This document shows positions 18,383 through 26,453 of a stretch of DNA of 64,000 nt, piece after piece. The number at the start of each line of letters is the position of its first letter. The first letter of the stretch is position 1. A model generated the notes under the pieces. That model did no database searches. It had not been told where the DNA came from and saw only the letters and a program-made list of their open reading frames with translations. The DNA lies in contig CP073344.1 of the NCBI GenBank assembly GCA_024397875.1, positions 4,083,001 through 4,147,000 on the forward strand, given 5' to 3'. The position numbers were made by a program, and so were the translations under genes. This stretch comes from Amphritea atlantica (GTDB taxonomy: Bacteria > Pseudomonadota > Gammaproteobacteria > Pseudomonadales > Balneatricaceae).

Positions 18383-18580
18383 ATGAACACAAACGCGCAT
18401 GGTATTAAGCTTGACGAATTTGGTATGGTTGATACCGCTTACTATGTAAGACAGGGTCAGCTGGCACGTAACGAATATTTTGCACAGCAGCTAACTGCGC
18501 TGGGCGCCTGGCTAAAAAATCTGCCAAAGAAACGCCAGAAACAGAGTTTTAACAGCACTCGTTCATTCGGGACCGTATAG
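18383..18580 (+). CDS. Small hypothetical protein
   Basis: A 65-residue soluble, basic protein (MNTNAHGIKLDEFGMVDTAYYVRQG...). The ATG at 18383 is more plausible than the TTG at 18371. It is divergent from the LysR gene, ends in a run of Lys/Arg/Gln/Ser, and is followed immediately by a strong terminator, so it looks like a real single-gene transcript. I do not recognise the family. Confidence 0.55.
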   Translation: MNTNAHGIKLDEFGMVDTAYYVRQGQLARNEYFAQQLTALGAWLKNLPKKRQKQSFNSTRSFGTV

Positions 18581-18600
18581 GTCTAAACGAGACTCCTTTA

Positions 18601-18628
18601 GGCCACTCTTTAGTGGCCTTTTTTTTAC
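18601..18628 (+). terminator. Intrinsic terminator of the small unknown gene
   Basis: Stem ggccact / agtggcc (18601-18607 with 18612-18618), a 4-nt loop and an eight-T tail. Confidence 0.9.
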
Positions 18629-18698
18629 CTCGAATAACTTCCGACAGAGACAAAAAAGGGCCGCAAGCGGCCCCTACAGATCTGAATATACGATTTTA

Positions 18699-19091
18699 CT
18701 ATTGCATAACAATCGGATTCTCATCCCGATCAAAAATCAGATATCGCGACAGATCCTCACCCATTTTCAGACCATTTGCCATCTGGTTCAGGTAAGGGTC
18801 GGCATCTTCTGTTGTCGGGGCAGCACCATTCTCACCGCTTAGTCCGGCGATGATGATGAAGTTCCACTCTTTGGAAATATTATCCGCTTCCGCGACCAAC
18901 GCTTTAAAAGACTCAATCTCTTCGGGCAGTTTATCCACACACATCACCGGAGAGATAGCGCCATGCTGCTGCTTACGTTGCTTCTTAGGGTTCGATGAAC
19001 CGCCGTCGGCATTAGCAAAGAGCATCAGTAAACGCTGGGGTTGATCCTGGGATACTGAGATCTCCAGCAGATCGGAAAAATTAGCAATCAT
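18699..19091 (-). CDS. Conserved small protein of unknown function
   Basis: A 130-residue soluble protein. It resembles a family that databases sometimes label, without good reason, 'ribonucleotide reductase subunit alpha'; shared features are PQRLLMLFANAD near the start, the PVMCVDKLPEEIESFKALV segment and the AGLSGENG/PT segment. There is no reductase domain. A gaggta ribosome binding site precedes the ATG. It stands alone between a terminator and the DUF3179 gene. I cannot assign a function. Confidence 0.72.
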   Translation of the reverse strand: MIANFSDLLEISVSQDQPQRLLMLFANADGGSSNPKKQRKQQHGAISPVMCVDKLPEEIESFKALVAEADNISKEWNFIIIAGLSGENGAAPTTEDADPYLNQMANGLKMGEDLSRYLIFDRDENPIVMQ

Positions 19092-19229
19092 TGTTTAACT
19101 ACCTCGCAAGTTGATGCAATTCAGGTTAACCGGTCTGATAAAAAGCATCTTGATATATATCAGTTTCCCCGCTGCATAACGCAATTCATAAGAGGTAGGA
19201 CACAACATCAAAACTAAGTTTTGATGTTT

Positions 19230-20192
19230 TTATTTATCTTCTTCGACGGTAAACACCTCCGTCTGGGGATGAAACGCAAACCAGGCAAACCAAAACAGGT
19301 TGGTGCTCACCAGTTCCCTATCTCCCTGCAAGACTTTGCCATCGCGCTGCTCAGCATCATACTCAATCACCACAGACACACTGCCCAGCCGATCCTCCAC
19401 TACTCCGTTATCCCCCAGCTTTGCGAGCTCAGCAAAAGGATAGGCTTTAGCGATGCCATCCAGCTCAATACCGATGACCCGCTCTTTGGGATGATAAGCC
19501 CGACTCATAAACTCAACCGGAAAGAACAGCAACGGGCTTTCATCATATCCACTGTAAGGGTTACGGTTGTAGTCTCTGATCGAGCCGGTGTTACGGGACA
19601 GCACCAGCGTCTGAGGATGTTGCTCACGCCATCGATCCCAACGGGTATGGGAAGAGGGCAACTGGGCTAGCGGCTGTCCTTTCATGGGACCTGAAATCGC
19701 GTAGTTATGCAGCTGAGACCAGAGCGAGCCTGTCTGACGGTCATATAGCAGCACATCACTGTTATAGAGCAGACCCGAGACGCCGAAAGTTAAACTTTGC
19801 TCAGCCACTCTGGCCCGATAGACCACCCCACTGCCGCATAACGGGCAGTAGGTCACCACCACCCCCTCATCGGAAAAGCGATCATTGACGATCTCATGCC
19901 AGTTCAAAATTGCGATCGGATACGCTTTAGCTATACCGTTATGCACTACCCCCAACACCCGGCTGCCCGGTTTTAACCAGGCCGCCTGATCCGGCTGCTC
20001 AAATACCGGGCGATCAATGGCAGGTATGCCATCTTTAGCGGGGCCTCCCGGCATGATATGTCCCTGATAGAGCAGACTGTCCGACAGATCAAAACCATTC
20101 AAGGTACGGGCCGAAACAGCCAGAGGCACCAGCAACAAGGCACATATCCATGCAGTATAAAACCTGCCCCAGGTAAGACCTTTACCAGTCAT
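19230..20192 (-). CDS. DUF3179 exported protein
   Basis: A 320-residue protein when started at ATG 20192, which has an aaggag site and a signal peptide (ICALLLVPLAVSA). A GTG at 20207 would add five residues. DUF3179 hallmarks are present: KAYPIAILNWHEIVND, VTYCPLCGSGVVY (CPLCG), GLLYNSDVLLYDRQTGSLWSQ, and a second KAYPFAEL. The paired Cys could bind metal or form a disulfide. The family's function is unknown. It is monocistronic. Confidence 0.85.
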   Translation of the reverse strand: MTGKGLTWGRFYTAWICALLLVPLAVSARTLNGFDLSDSLLYQGHIMPGGPAKDGIPAIDRPVFEQPDQAAWLKPGSRVLGVVHNGIAKAYPIAILNWHEIVNDRFSDEGVVVTYCPLCGSGVVYRARVAEQSLTFGVSGLLYNSDVLLYDRQTGSLWSQLHNYAISGPMKGQPLAQLPSSHTRWDRWREQHPQTLVLSRNTGSIRDYNRNPYSGYDESPLLFFPVEFMSRAYHPKERVIGIELDGIAKAYPFAELAKLGDNGVVEDRLGSVSVVIEYDAEQRDGKVLQGDRELVSTNLFWFAWFAFHPQTEVFTVEEDK

Positions 20193-20207
20193 CACAGACT
20201 CCTTCAC

Positions 20208-20898
20208 CTCTACGGATAATCAACTATTAGAATCAAAGTCAGGAGAAAAATTCATATTTCGCCTGAATATGAATAAAGAGAGGCCGTCATAGCGCCCCTA
20301 TGCTGACGGCCGAATGCATAGAACACAGTGCTGTAGCCCTCAGGCCATCAAGTGACACCAGCCCTTTTACCGTAACTACAAACTGTAAAGTTTAGCTTAT
20401 ATGCTGACCCAAAATAGAGACAAGATAATCACTTGATATATAACGAAATTATTAATACCAAGCCATTAAGCGCCCTCAAAAAGAGACACATACCCCCTAT
20501 AACAGTCTGTATTGATCAGAAGCAAAGCTGGCCAACCGACCAGGACAGCTATAAGTCATTGTAAATTAATAATATTTATTTATTGGTGTAGTTAATGCTT
20601 CACCTGTTGGCGCTGGGGTTATGACTTTAAAACCACCATACCCCGAAGCAGCAAAAATAACCCACCACTGTATATAAAAGTATTTTGGCATGGGCTCTGG
20701 TGAGCGAGGGAGCAGACCCTCTTTCAGTGAACGGGAAATCGGAAGGTTAGAAGCGCGCCTCACAAATACGGTGAAGAATCCTCACCTCTACAGAATATTA
20801 ATACCCAGCCAGCGAAAACGTCCTGGAGGGTCTTGTCTATGTGTTTCTGTGCTGACTAACAGCGATTTTTGATAACGGGTATATGAAGGATGTTTTAT
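20208..20898. other. Long intergenic region, mostly featureless
   Basis: About 690 bases of lower GC with no convincing gene. A short minus-strand frame at 20566-20763 lacks support. An imperfect palindrome (ggccgtca at 20282-20289 with tgacggcc at 20304-20311, with internal catag/ctatg pairing) is the only structure that stands out. It likely also contains the promoter of the Ala-rich gene. Confidence 0.5.
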
Positions 20899-22218
20899 AT
20901 GTTTAAAAAAACGGCTATTTCCACTCTGGTACTTTCTTTGTCCTATCTTCCGGTGAGTTATGCGGTTGATGCTGCTGATGATCAGAAATTTAGTAGCGAA
21001 GAACTGTTAATCACAACCCTCACGACTGATGATCTGGCTGCCTTAGAGCAGGCACTGGCTGATGATGCCATGGCACAAGCTGCGCTAGAGGCTGATGCAG
21101 CAGCGCAACAGGCCGCCGAAGCAGATGCCGCAGCACAAGCCGCGCTAGAAGCCGATGCAGCTAGCCTTGAAGCGGCTGCCGCAGACACGGCCGCTCAGGC
21201 AGCAATTGATGCCGACGCAGAAGCCCAGGCAGCAATTGCAGCCGACGCAGAAGCCCAGGCAGCAGCCGAATTGGATGCTCAGGCAGCAGCAGCGCAAGCA
21301 GCCGCTGAAGCGGATCCTACAGATGAAAACCTGGCAACTGCGGCAGAGCTGCAAGCTTTAGCAGATGCAACTGATGCCAATGAGCTGCAAGCGATCGCCG
21401 ATGCAACCGATGCCGACGCATTACAATCTATAGCCGATGAAACCGATGCAGCTTCGCTGCAGGCGATTGCGGATCAGACTGACGCCGATGCCCTACAGGC
21501 AATAGCAGATGAAACCGACGCTGAGCTAATGCAGGCATTAGCTGACGAGACAGATGCTGAGGCACTGCAAACAATTGCAGACCAGACAGATGCTGAAGCG
21601 CTGCAAGCGATTGCTGAACTGACAGATGCTGATGCGATTCAAGCCGATATTGATTTAACAGCTGAACTGGTTGGGCAGCTGTCTTCAGAACAGCTCTTTG
21701 CAATGAACCGGGCGTTAAATAACGCAGCGAACGGGAAATTAATGCTGGATATTGATGCTGATGACTTACAACGTGTAATTGACGGCAATTTTAATAAGCA
21801 GCAGATAAACGCTTTCACCCAGTCATTTGAACAAGAAGCTCGCTTCCTGACGAAAGCGGATAAGTTCACCGCTTTATATGAAGAAAGCGGTGAAGAGCAC
21901 TTTCTGGATAAGGCCACTGCCATGGAGCAAAAGGGAGCCCTGCAAAAAGCAAAATTTGACGCACGTATTGAAAAGTTTTCTGCGCAATCCGTAGCTGGTG
22001 CAAAAAATCAGGCTAAGAAAGCAGCCCAGGAAACCGCAAAAAGTGCTGCTAAAGACTCCGCAAAAACAGTAGCTAAAGGTGAAGCCCAAAAGGCAGCGAA
22101 AGCCGCGGCTAAAGAAACCGCCAAGGAAATGGCGAAAGCAACCGCTAAAGAAACGGCTAAAAACGCTGCCAAGAAAGCCGCTCGGGAAAACGCCAAGAAA
22201 GCAGCTAAACTCTCTTAA
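20899..22218 (+). CDS. Exported Ala-rich two-period repeat protein with basic Lys/Ala tail
   Basis: About 440 residues. I start at ATG 20899 because an aagga site lies about nine bases before it; ATG 20890 would add three residues (numbering here is from 20890). A signal peptide ends near SYA (24). Residues 61-130 are seven in-register ten-residue repeats (xAQAALEADA). Residues 153-260 are about nine twelve-residue repeats (ALQAIADETDAE), both very acidic. Residues 261-365 look globular. Residues 370-442 are a Lys/Ala-rich basic tail (AAKETAKE, KAAKAAAK) recalling histone H1-like tails. The repeats should form long helices or coiled coils. It sits just before an outer-membrane beta-barrel gene. 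I do not recognise the family. Confidence 0.8.
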   Translation: MFKKTAISTLVLSLSYLPVSYAVDAADDQKFSSEELLITTLTTDDLAALEQALADDAMAQAALEADAAAQQAAEADAAAQAALEADAASLEAAAADTAAQAAIDADAEAQAAIAADAEAQAAAELDAQAAAAQAAAEADPTDENLATAAELQALADATDANELQAIADATDADALQSIADETDAASLQAIADQTDADALQAIADETDAELMQALADETDAEALQTIADQTDAEALQAIAELTDADAIQADIDLTAELVGQLSSEQLFAMNRALNNAANGKLMLDIDADDLQRVIDGNFNKQQINAFTQSFEQEARFLTKADKFTALYEESGEEHFLDKATAMEQKGALQKAKFDARIEKFSAQSVAGAKNQAKKAAQETAKSAAKDSAKTVAKGEAQKAAKAAAKETAKEMAKATAKETAKNAAKKAARENAKKAAKLS

Positions 22219-22240
22219 CTTTAATCAGGAAACCTATACC

Positions 22241-22276
22241 AAGTCCCGTAAGCTATAAACGCTACGGGACTTATTT
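22241..22276 (+). terminator. Terminator after the Ala-rich gene
   Basis: Arms aagtcccgta (22241-22250) and tacgggactt (22263-22272) form a ten-base-pair stem, followed by attttc. It may only partly stop readthrough into the beta-barrel gene. Confidence 0.8.
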
Positions 22277-22322
22277 TCAGGTTCCCTCGATACCCGTTTG
22301 ATAAAAGGATAACCGGCTTATC

Positions 22323-23234
22323 ATGGATAAAGCTAAATCGAATATTTTATGTGCAAGTGCGATGCTGCTAGCCAGCTCACTATCATTTGCGCAGGAAGCC
22401 CCTCTCTCACTAACAGCATCAGTTGGTGCTGAATACGATGATAATATCTCTGTCTCCGCACTGGATACAACGACCGGTCAATCTGACGAAGCATTAATTG
22501 TCGACTTTTCAGCGGGCTATATGGCCATGAAGAGCGAAACAGCTGAACTCGAGCTGGTCTATGACCTCTACCAAAGTAAGCATAATTCGCTCAGTGACTT
22601 TGATTTACAGATCCACACGTTATCAGCGTTTGGATCCAGAGAAGTGGGTGATAAAGATCTGGGCCTTTACTACAGCTATTCAATGGTTGATTTAGGCAGC
22701 GAGGAGCTATACGACTCCCATAGCCTTACCCCATCTTTAGGACTCGCATTGGCTGAAGGCTGGTATAACCGTTTTAGCTATAGCCTTGTCGCAAAAGATT
22801 TTGCTTCAGCCTCTGGACGTGATGCGACTCAAAACAGTTTATCTGCGGATAACTATTACTTCTTTATGGATAATGCCGCCTATATCACTTTAGGCGCAAG
22901 ACTGGAACAGGAAGACGCTGACGATAACGAGCTGGATTACCAGGCCCTCTATCTAAAGACCGCTATCTCTATTCCTTTGCATTACAACAATAAAAAGGTA
23001 ATTGATTTTAAAGGTAAATATGAGCATTACTGGCGGGATTATGACAATACAACTGCCTCGATAGGGAAAAAACGTGATGATAATCAGGACCTGATCGGTC
23101 TTGAGTTCATCAAACCGATCAATGAGAACGTTGATGTTGTACTTAATTATGAGTACACAAACACCGAATCTAACCTACCTTCCGTAGATGCCGAGGGTAA
23201 CGTTATCTCATTAAAAGTCGCTATGGACTTTTAA
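22323..23234 (+). CDS. Outer-membrane beta-barrel protein
   Basis: A 303-residue protein with a cleavable signal (SSLSFA-QE). The opening SVGAEYDDNISV is typical of outer-membrane barrels found beside FecR-domain or capsule-related genes. It is followed by many amphipathic beta-strands with aromatic belts (YYSYSMVDL, WYNRFSYSLV, YEHYWRDY, LNYEYTNTE) and a C-terminal Phe (LKVAMDF). About 12-14 strands are likely. It lies 104 bp after the Ala-rich gene and directly before a decayed FecR-like frame. Its substrate is unknown. Confidence 0.78.
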   Translation: MDKAKSNILCASAMLLASSLSFAQEAPLSLTASVGAEYDDNISVSALDTTTGQSDEALIVDFSAGYMAMKSETAELELVYDLYQSKHNSLSDFDLQIHTLSAFGSREVGDKDLGLYYSYSMVDLGSEELYDSHSLTPSLGLALAEGWYNRFSYSLVAKDFASASGRDATQNSLSADNYYFFMDNAAYITLGARLEQEDADDNELDYQALYLKTAISIPLHYNNKKVIDFKGKYEHYWRDYDNTTASIGKKRDDNQDLIGLEFIKPINENVDVVLNYEYTNTESNLPSVDAEGNVISLKVAMDF

Positions 23235-23305
23235 TTCACCGGATAAGGTGAAAATTGACCGCTTTCACGCCCATGCAAGGACCTTCGCAGGATTCAACGT
23301 CGACG

Positions 23306-23841
23306 ATGGAAATCATGGGCGCAACTACAAAGTTTGGAGCGTTACTCCTGCTTATCTGCCCCCAGCTTACCCAGGCGCAAATTATTCGCGCCAAAGGGTA
23401 ACCGCCGGGCATCTTCACTTAGCGCGCAGTGCCAGACTACGCCGATGCGTCAAACCGCAGCTATCTTCGGCGTTGCCGTATAACGAACCGACCTCTTCCC
23501 TGACAATCGAACCCGGCCTCAGCGGCGCTTTACGGCTCCAATGGCGATTTCCATGACTCTATCAAGGGTATGTTGCGCTAATCTGCGACACCCGATCAGT
23601 TGCATTGCCAGGCGTAGAGAAAGGCGCACAGCTTACTGCGCTGGCAGCAGTAGTGCGAGATGATTCCTGAAGCGATGGTACTTAATTCTCAACCCGTAGC
23701 TGAAGGGATTATCAGTATGCTACTGGTAACATCAGACATAATCACAGCGCTATCGACTGGCAAACGGAAAAACCTGCAGCAGCAGATTAAGAAACTGCAC
23801 TGCCAAAGAATAAAAAAGGGAAAATGAAACAGGAAAAATAA
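23306..23841 (+). pseudogene. Decayed exported protein gene, possibly FecR-domain
   Basis: No frame is open through this stretch, but coding traces persist. ATG 23306 begins a signal-peptide-like run (TTKFGALLLLICPQLTQAQ) and hits a stop at 23399. A later frame reads NGDFHDSIKGMLR, which resembles the segment before the glycine-rich turn in FecR-domain proteins, and another reads GVEKGAQLTALAAVVRDD. A last frame reads IDWQTEKPAAAD, then a stop, then ETALPKNKKGKMKQEK up to a stop at 23839-23841. Several frameshifts and stops are required. The FecR identity is tentative; the decay itself is well supported by the lack of any open frame. Confidence 0.45.
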
Positions 23842-23843
23842 GT

Positions 23844-23930
23844 TGGTGCAGATGGGGAGACTCGAACTCCCACGCCCTTGCGAGCACTAGCACCTGAAGC
23901 TAGCGTGTCTACCAATTCCACCACATCTGC
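23844..23930 (-). tRNA. tRNA-Leu (anticodon CAG), copy 2
   Basis: An 87-nt class II tRNA with encoded CCA. The acceptor GCAGATG pairs with CATCTGC. The anticodon stem CTAGC/GCTAG encloses loop TTCAGGT with anticodon CAG. A variable arm and the T-loop GTTCGAGTC are present. It decodes CUG. It is identical to the copy at 24011-24097 and downstream of it on the same transcript. Confidence 0.96.
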
Positions 23931-24010
23931 ATATCAACTTGTCACGTTTAAGGGCGTCCCCCTGCTATGAACATAGCCAGCTCTTTCGTCGCTCAACCGC
24001 CGTTAGCGGT

Positions 24011-24097
24011 TGGTGCAGATGGGGAGACTCGAACTCCCACGCCCTTGCGAGCACTAGCACCTGAAGCTAGCGTGTCTACCAATTCCACCACATCTGC
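24011..24097 (-). tRNA. tRNA-Leu (anticodon CAG), copy 1
   Basis: The promoter-proximal copy, same 87-nt sequence as copy 2, with anticodon CAG and encoded CCA. An 80-bp spacer separates the two. Confidence 0.96.
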
Positions 24098-24113
24098 TCC
24101 GAAAGAGGAGCGC

Positions 24114-24142
24114 ATTATAAAGACGACCTTTTCATTTGTGAA
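24114..24142 (-). promoter_or_regulatory. Promoter of the tRNA-Leu pair
   Basis: On the minus strand, TTCACA (24142-24137) and TATAAT (24119-24114) are separated by exactly 17 bp. A GC-rich discriminator (GCGCTCC) follows the -10, typical of stringently controlled stable-RNA promoters. Confidence 0.85.
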
Positions 24143-24168
24143 GGGTCCGCGGGCACTTTTTTTACTTT

Positions 24169-25101
24169 TTATTCTCCGGTGAGGCAGTTAGTGAAGCTAT
24201 CTGCCAGAGATTGCAGATATTTACTGTATCCGCCACGCTCCGCTTCGATCTCAACCGCAAGCGGATCGAGTCGTCCCACGCGGATATCCAGCCCCCGAAT
24301 AAGGCTATCAACAACCGGCGCCCTGAACTGCGGCTCAACGAAAACACAACGGGCCTGGTTGGTTTCCAGTGCGTTGCGGATCTCGTTCAGCCGACGGGCG
24401 CCTGGCTTACGGCCCGGATCAACGGTGAAATACCCCAGCTGCTTTAACTGATAGTGTTCCACAAAGCTACCGAATGCATCGTGAAACACATAGAAACCGG
24501 AAGCAGCAACACTTTTCAATTGTTGCTGAAGCTGCTGATCGGTCTGCGCAAGACGGGCGGCAAAATCATCATACGCCTGTTGATAAAGTGCCGCATCTTC
24601 AGGATAACGCGCTATCAAGCGGTCTTTAATCTTGTCAGCGGCCGCCAGTGCGCGCTCCGGAGCCATCCAGAAATGGGGATCATCACCGTCATGATGATGC
24701 TCCCCGGCATCACTATCGGAGTGCGCCTTATGATCATGCTCCGCTTCATGCTCGCCAGGGTCATCATCATGATCGCTTTCGAGCAGTGCCAGGGCAGGGT
24801 GCTCCAGCTGACTAACGGTTTTCGTCAGAAACAGCTCGAGGCCCGGCCCGCCCCAGATAAACAGATCGGCATCATGTATCTGGCCTATCGAGGAGGGTTT
24901 GAGAGAGTAATGATGAGGCGAGCTTCCCGACGGTAGCAGCACATCAATATGTGCCAGATCGCCGAGCATATCCGTAGCAATCAGCTGAATGGGCTTAATA
25001 CTGGTCAGCACCCGGACCTGCCCTGCAGTAACCGTTTGCGTACCGAAAACAGCGACACTAAGCAAAAGCAGAACAATTGTTGAAGATAGTCGGGAAATCA
25101 T
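24169..25101 (-). CDS. znuA: Zinc ABC transporter substrate-binding protein ZnuA
   Basis: A 310-residue periplasmic zinc-binding protein with a signal peptide of about 26 residues. The metal ligands are expected at the His of LPSGSSPHHYSLKP, the His of FYVFHDAFGSF and the carboxylate region near the C-terminus. A central His/Asp-rich loop (about 108-142, with HDDDPGEHEAEHDHKAH and GEHHHDGDDPHF) is typical of ZnuA and thought to capture zinc. It delivers Zn(II) to ZnuBC. It is divergent from zur-znuCB and shares a Zur box with it. Confidence 0.95.
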   Translation of the reverse strand: MISRLSSTIVLLLLSVAVFGTQTVTAGQVRVLTSIKPIQLIATDMLGDLAHIDVLLPSGSSPHHYSLKPSSIGQIHDADLFIWGGPGLELFLTKTVSQLEHPALALLESDHDDDPGEHEAEHDHKAHSDSDAGEHHHDGDDPHFWMAPERALAAADKIKDRLIARYPEDAALYQQAYDDFAARLAQTDQQLQQQLKSVAASGFYVFHDAFGSFVEHYQLKQLGYFTVDPGRKPGARRLNEIRNALETNQARCVFVEPQFRAPVVDSLIRGLDIRVGRLDPLAVEIEAERGGYSKYLQSLADSFTNCLTGE

Positions 25102-25135
25102 CGGGAGCAGCCACTGTTAATTGAAGAAACGCAAA

Positions 25136-25148
25136 GTTATAATATAAC
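25136..25148. promoter_or_regulatory. Zur box
   Basis: GTTATAATATAAC is a perfect palindrome around a central base and matches the gammaproteobacterial Zur core. It lies midway between the divergent znuA and zur starts and should repress both directions when zinc is plentiful. Confidence 0.9.
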
Positions 25149-25173
25149 AAATAATATATCAACCGGTTTTATT

Positions 25174-25668
25174 ATGGCGTCTCAATCCGTGAACAACATC
25201 GCCCACCAGCCCGATCATGACCACAGTCGCTGTGTCAAAACAGCCCTGCAACAGGCACAAACCCTGTGTAAAACCAATGGCCAGCGACTGACTAAGATCC
25301 GCGAACTGGTGCTCAAGCTCATCTGGCAAAGCCATAAACCGCTGGGCGCCTATGATCTGCTACCCGAGATTGCCAAAGCGGGCTTCAACTCGGCGCCACC
25401 GACGGTTTACCGGGCACTGGACTTTCTTCAGGAGCAGGGACTGGTGCATCGACTGGCCACATTGAACGCCTTTATTGGCTGCAGTCATCCGGAGCACAGA
25501 CACTCGGGTTATTTCCTGATCTGTCAGCGTTGCGGAACTACCGCTGAACTTGAATCCAGCGAGCTGCACGACAGCATTCAAAGCTTCGCCAGCAACGCCG
25601 GATTTTCGGTGGAACAGGAAAATATTGAAATCCTGGGACGCTGCCCCAGCTGTCAGGAGAGCGTATGA
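25174..25668 (+). CDS. zur: Zinc uptake regulator Zur
   Basis: A 164-residue Fur-superfamily repressor. The N-terminal winged helix contains GAYDLLPEI and PPTVYRALDFLQEQGLVHRL. The dimerization domain has the regulatory zinc ligands in the HPEHRHSGYF segment and the structural zinc cysteines as CQRCG and CPSC. The variant ligand pattern and the divergent znu genes identify it as Zur rather than Fur. It is the first gene of zur-znuC-znuB, so it is autoregulated through the adjacent palindrome. The znuC start overlaps its stop (ATGA). Confidence 0.95.
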   Translation: MASQSVNNIAHQPDHDHSRCVKTALQQAQTLCKTNGQRLTKIRELVLKLIWQSHKPLGAYDLLPEIAKAGFNSAPPTVYRALDFLQEQGLVHRLATLNAFIGCSHPEHRHSGYFLICQRCGTTAELESSELHDSIQSFASNAGFSVEQENIEILGRCPSCQESV

Positions 25669-26453
25669 GCCCGGCTAACCTGGTCGAAATTACCGCGCTG
25701 AACATCAGTTTTGGTAGCAACAGCGTTATCGATAACGTCTCCATGACCCTCAAGCCGGGCGAGATTACCACGCTGATCGGCCCCAACGGGGCCGGGAAAA
25801 CTACGCTGGTTAAAGCCGTTCTGGGGCTTCTGTCACCGACCAGCGGCACCATTCGACGCGCCTCCACGCTGCGCATCGGCTATATGCCGCAGAAACTGCA
25901 TATCGATACGACGTTTCCCCTGACCGTGGAGCGGTTCCTGAAGACCGCCGCCTTTGCCAGCATTGAAGACCGCTGCCTCGCGTTACAGGCGGTGCGCGCT
26001 GAACACTTACTGAAACAATCGGTTCACAGCTTATCCGGCGGCGAGATGCAGCGGGTACTGCTGGCCCGGGCACTGCTGCGTAAACCTGAGCTTCTGGTAC
26101 TGGATGAACCGGCTCAGGGGGTGGATATTAACGGTCAGACAGAGCTTTACAGGCTTATCGCCAGCATCCGTGATAAATACAACTGCGCTGTACTGATGAT
26201 CTCGCACGATCTGCATCTGGTGATGGCCGCCACCGATCAGGTGATCTGTCTCAACCATCATATCTGCTGTTCCGGCCATCCGGAGCAGGTTAGCGCAGAT
26301 CCCTCCTATATCGAACTGTTTGGAATACCCGGTGCGGAAAACCTCGCGCTCTATAGCCACCACCACAATCATCAGCACAATAATCATGGTGATATCCTGC
26401 CGCTGTCCGAAGAGACGGAAAACGATCATAGCCACTGCGGAGGGCACCACTGA
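25665..26453 (+). CDS. znuC: Zinc ABC transporter ATPase ZnuC with His-rich tail
   Basis: A 262-residue ABC ATPase. Walker A GPNGAGKTT, signature LSGGEMQR and Walker B LLVLDEPAQGVD are all canonical. It energises zinc import through ZnuB. The last 30 or so residues are His/Asn-rich (SHHHNHQHNNHG, then HSHCGGHH), a cytoplasmic metal-binding tail that may sense or buffer zinc. The start overlaps the zur stop, and its stop overlaps the znuB start by one base. Confidence 0.95.
   Translation: MSPANLVEITALNISFGSNSVIDNVSMTLKPGEITTLIGPNGAGKTTLVKAVLGLLSPTSGTIRRASTLRIGYMPQKLHIDTTFPLTVERFLKTAAFASIEDRCLALQAVRAEHLLKQSVHSLSGGEMQRVLLARALLRKPELLVLDEPAQGVDINGQTELYRLIASIRDKYNCAVLMISHDLHLVMAATDQVICLNHHICCSGHPEQVSADPSYIELFGIPGAENLALYSHHHNHQHNNHGDILPLSEETENDHSHCGGHH

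Noticed and set aside
20566..20763. Minus-strand 65-codon frame upstream of the Ala-rich gene
   Set aside because: No similarity, no start context; likely chance.
21343..21669. Direct DNA repeats resembling a repeat array
   Set aside because: The 36-bp period is explained by the 12-residue protein repeats; no unique spacers or cas genes, so not a CRISPR.
23967..24182. Short open frame across a tRNA-Leu gene
   Set aside because: It runs antisense through the tRNA and has no support as a protein.
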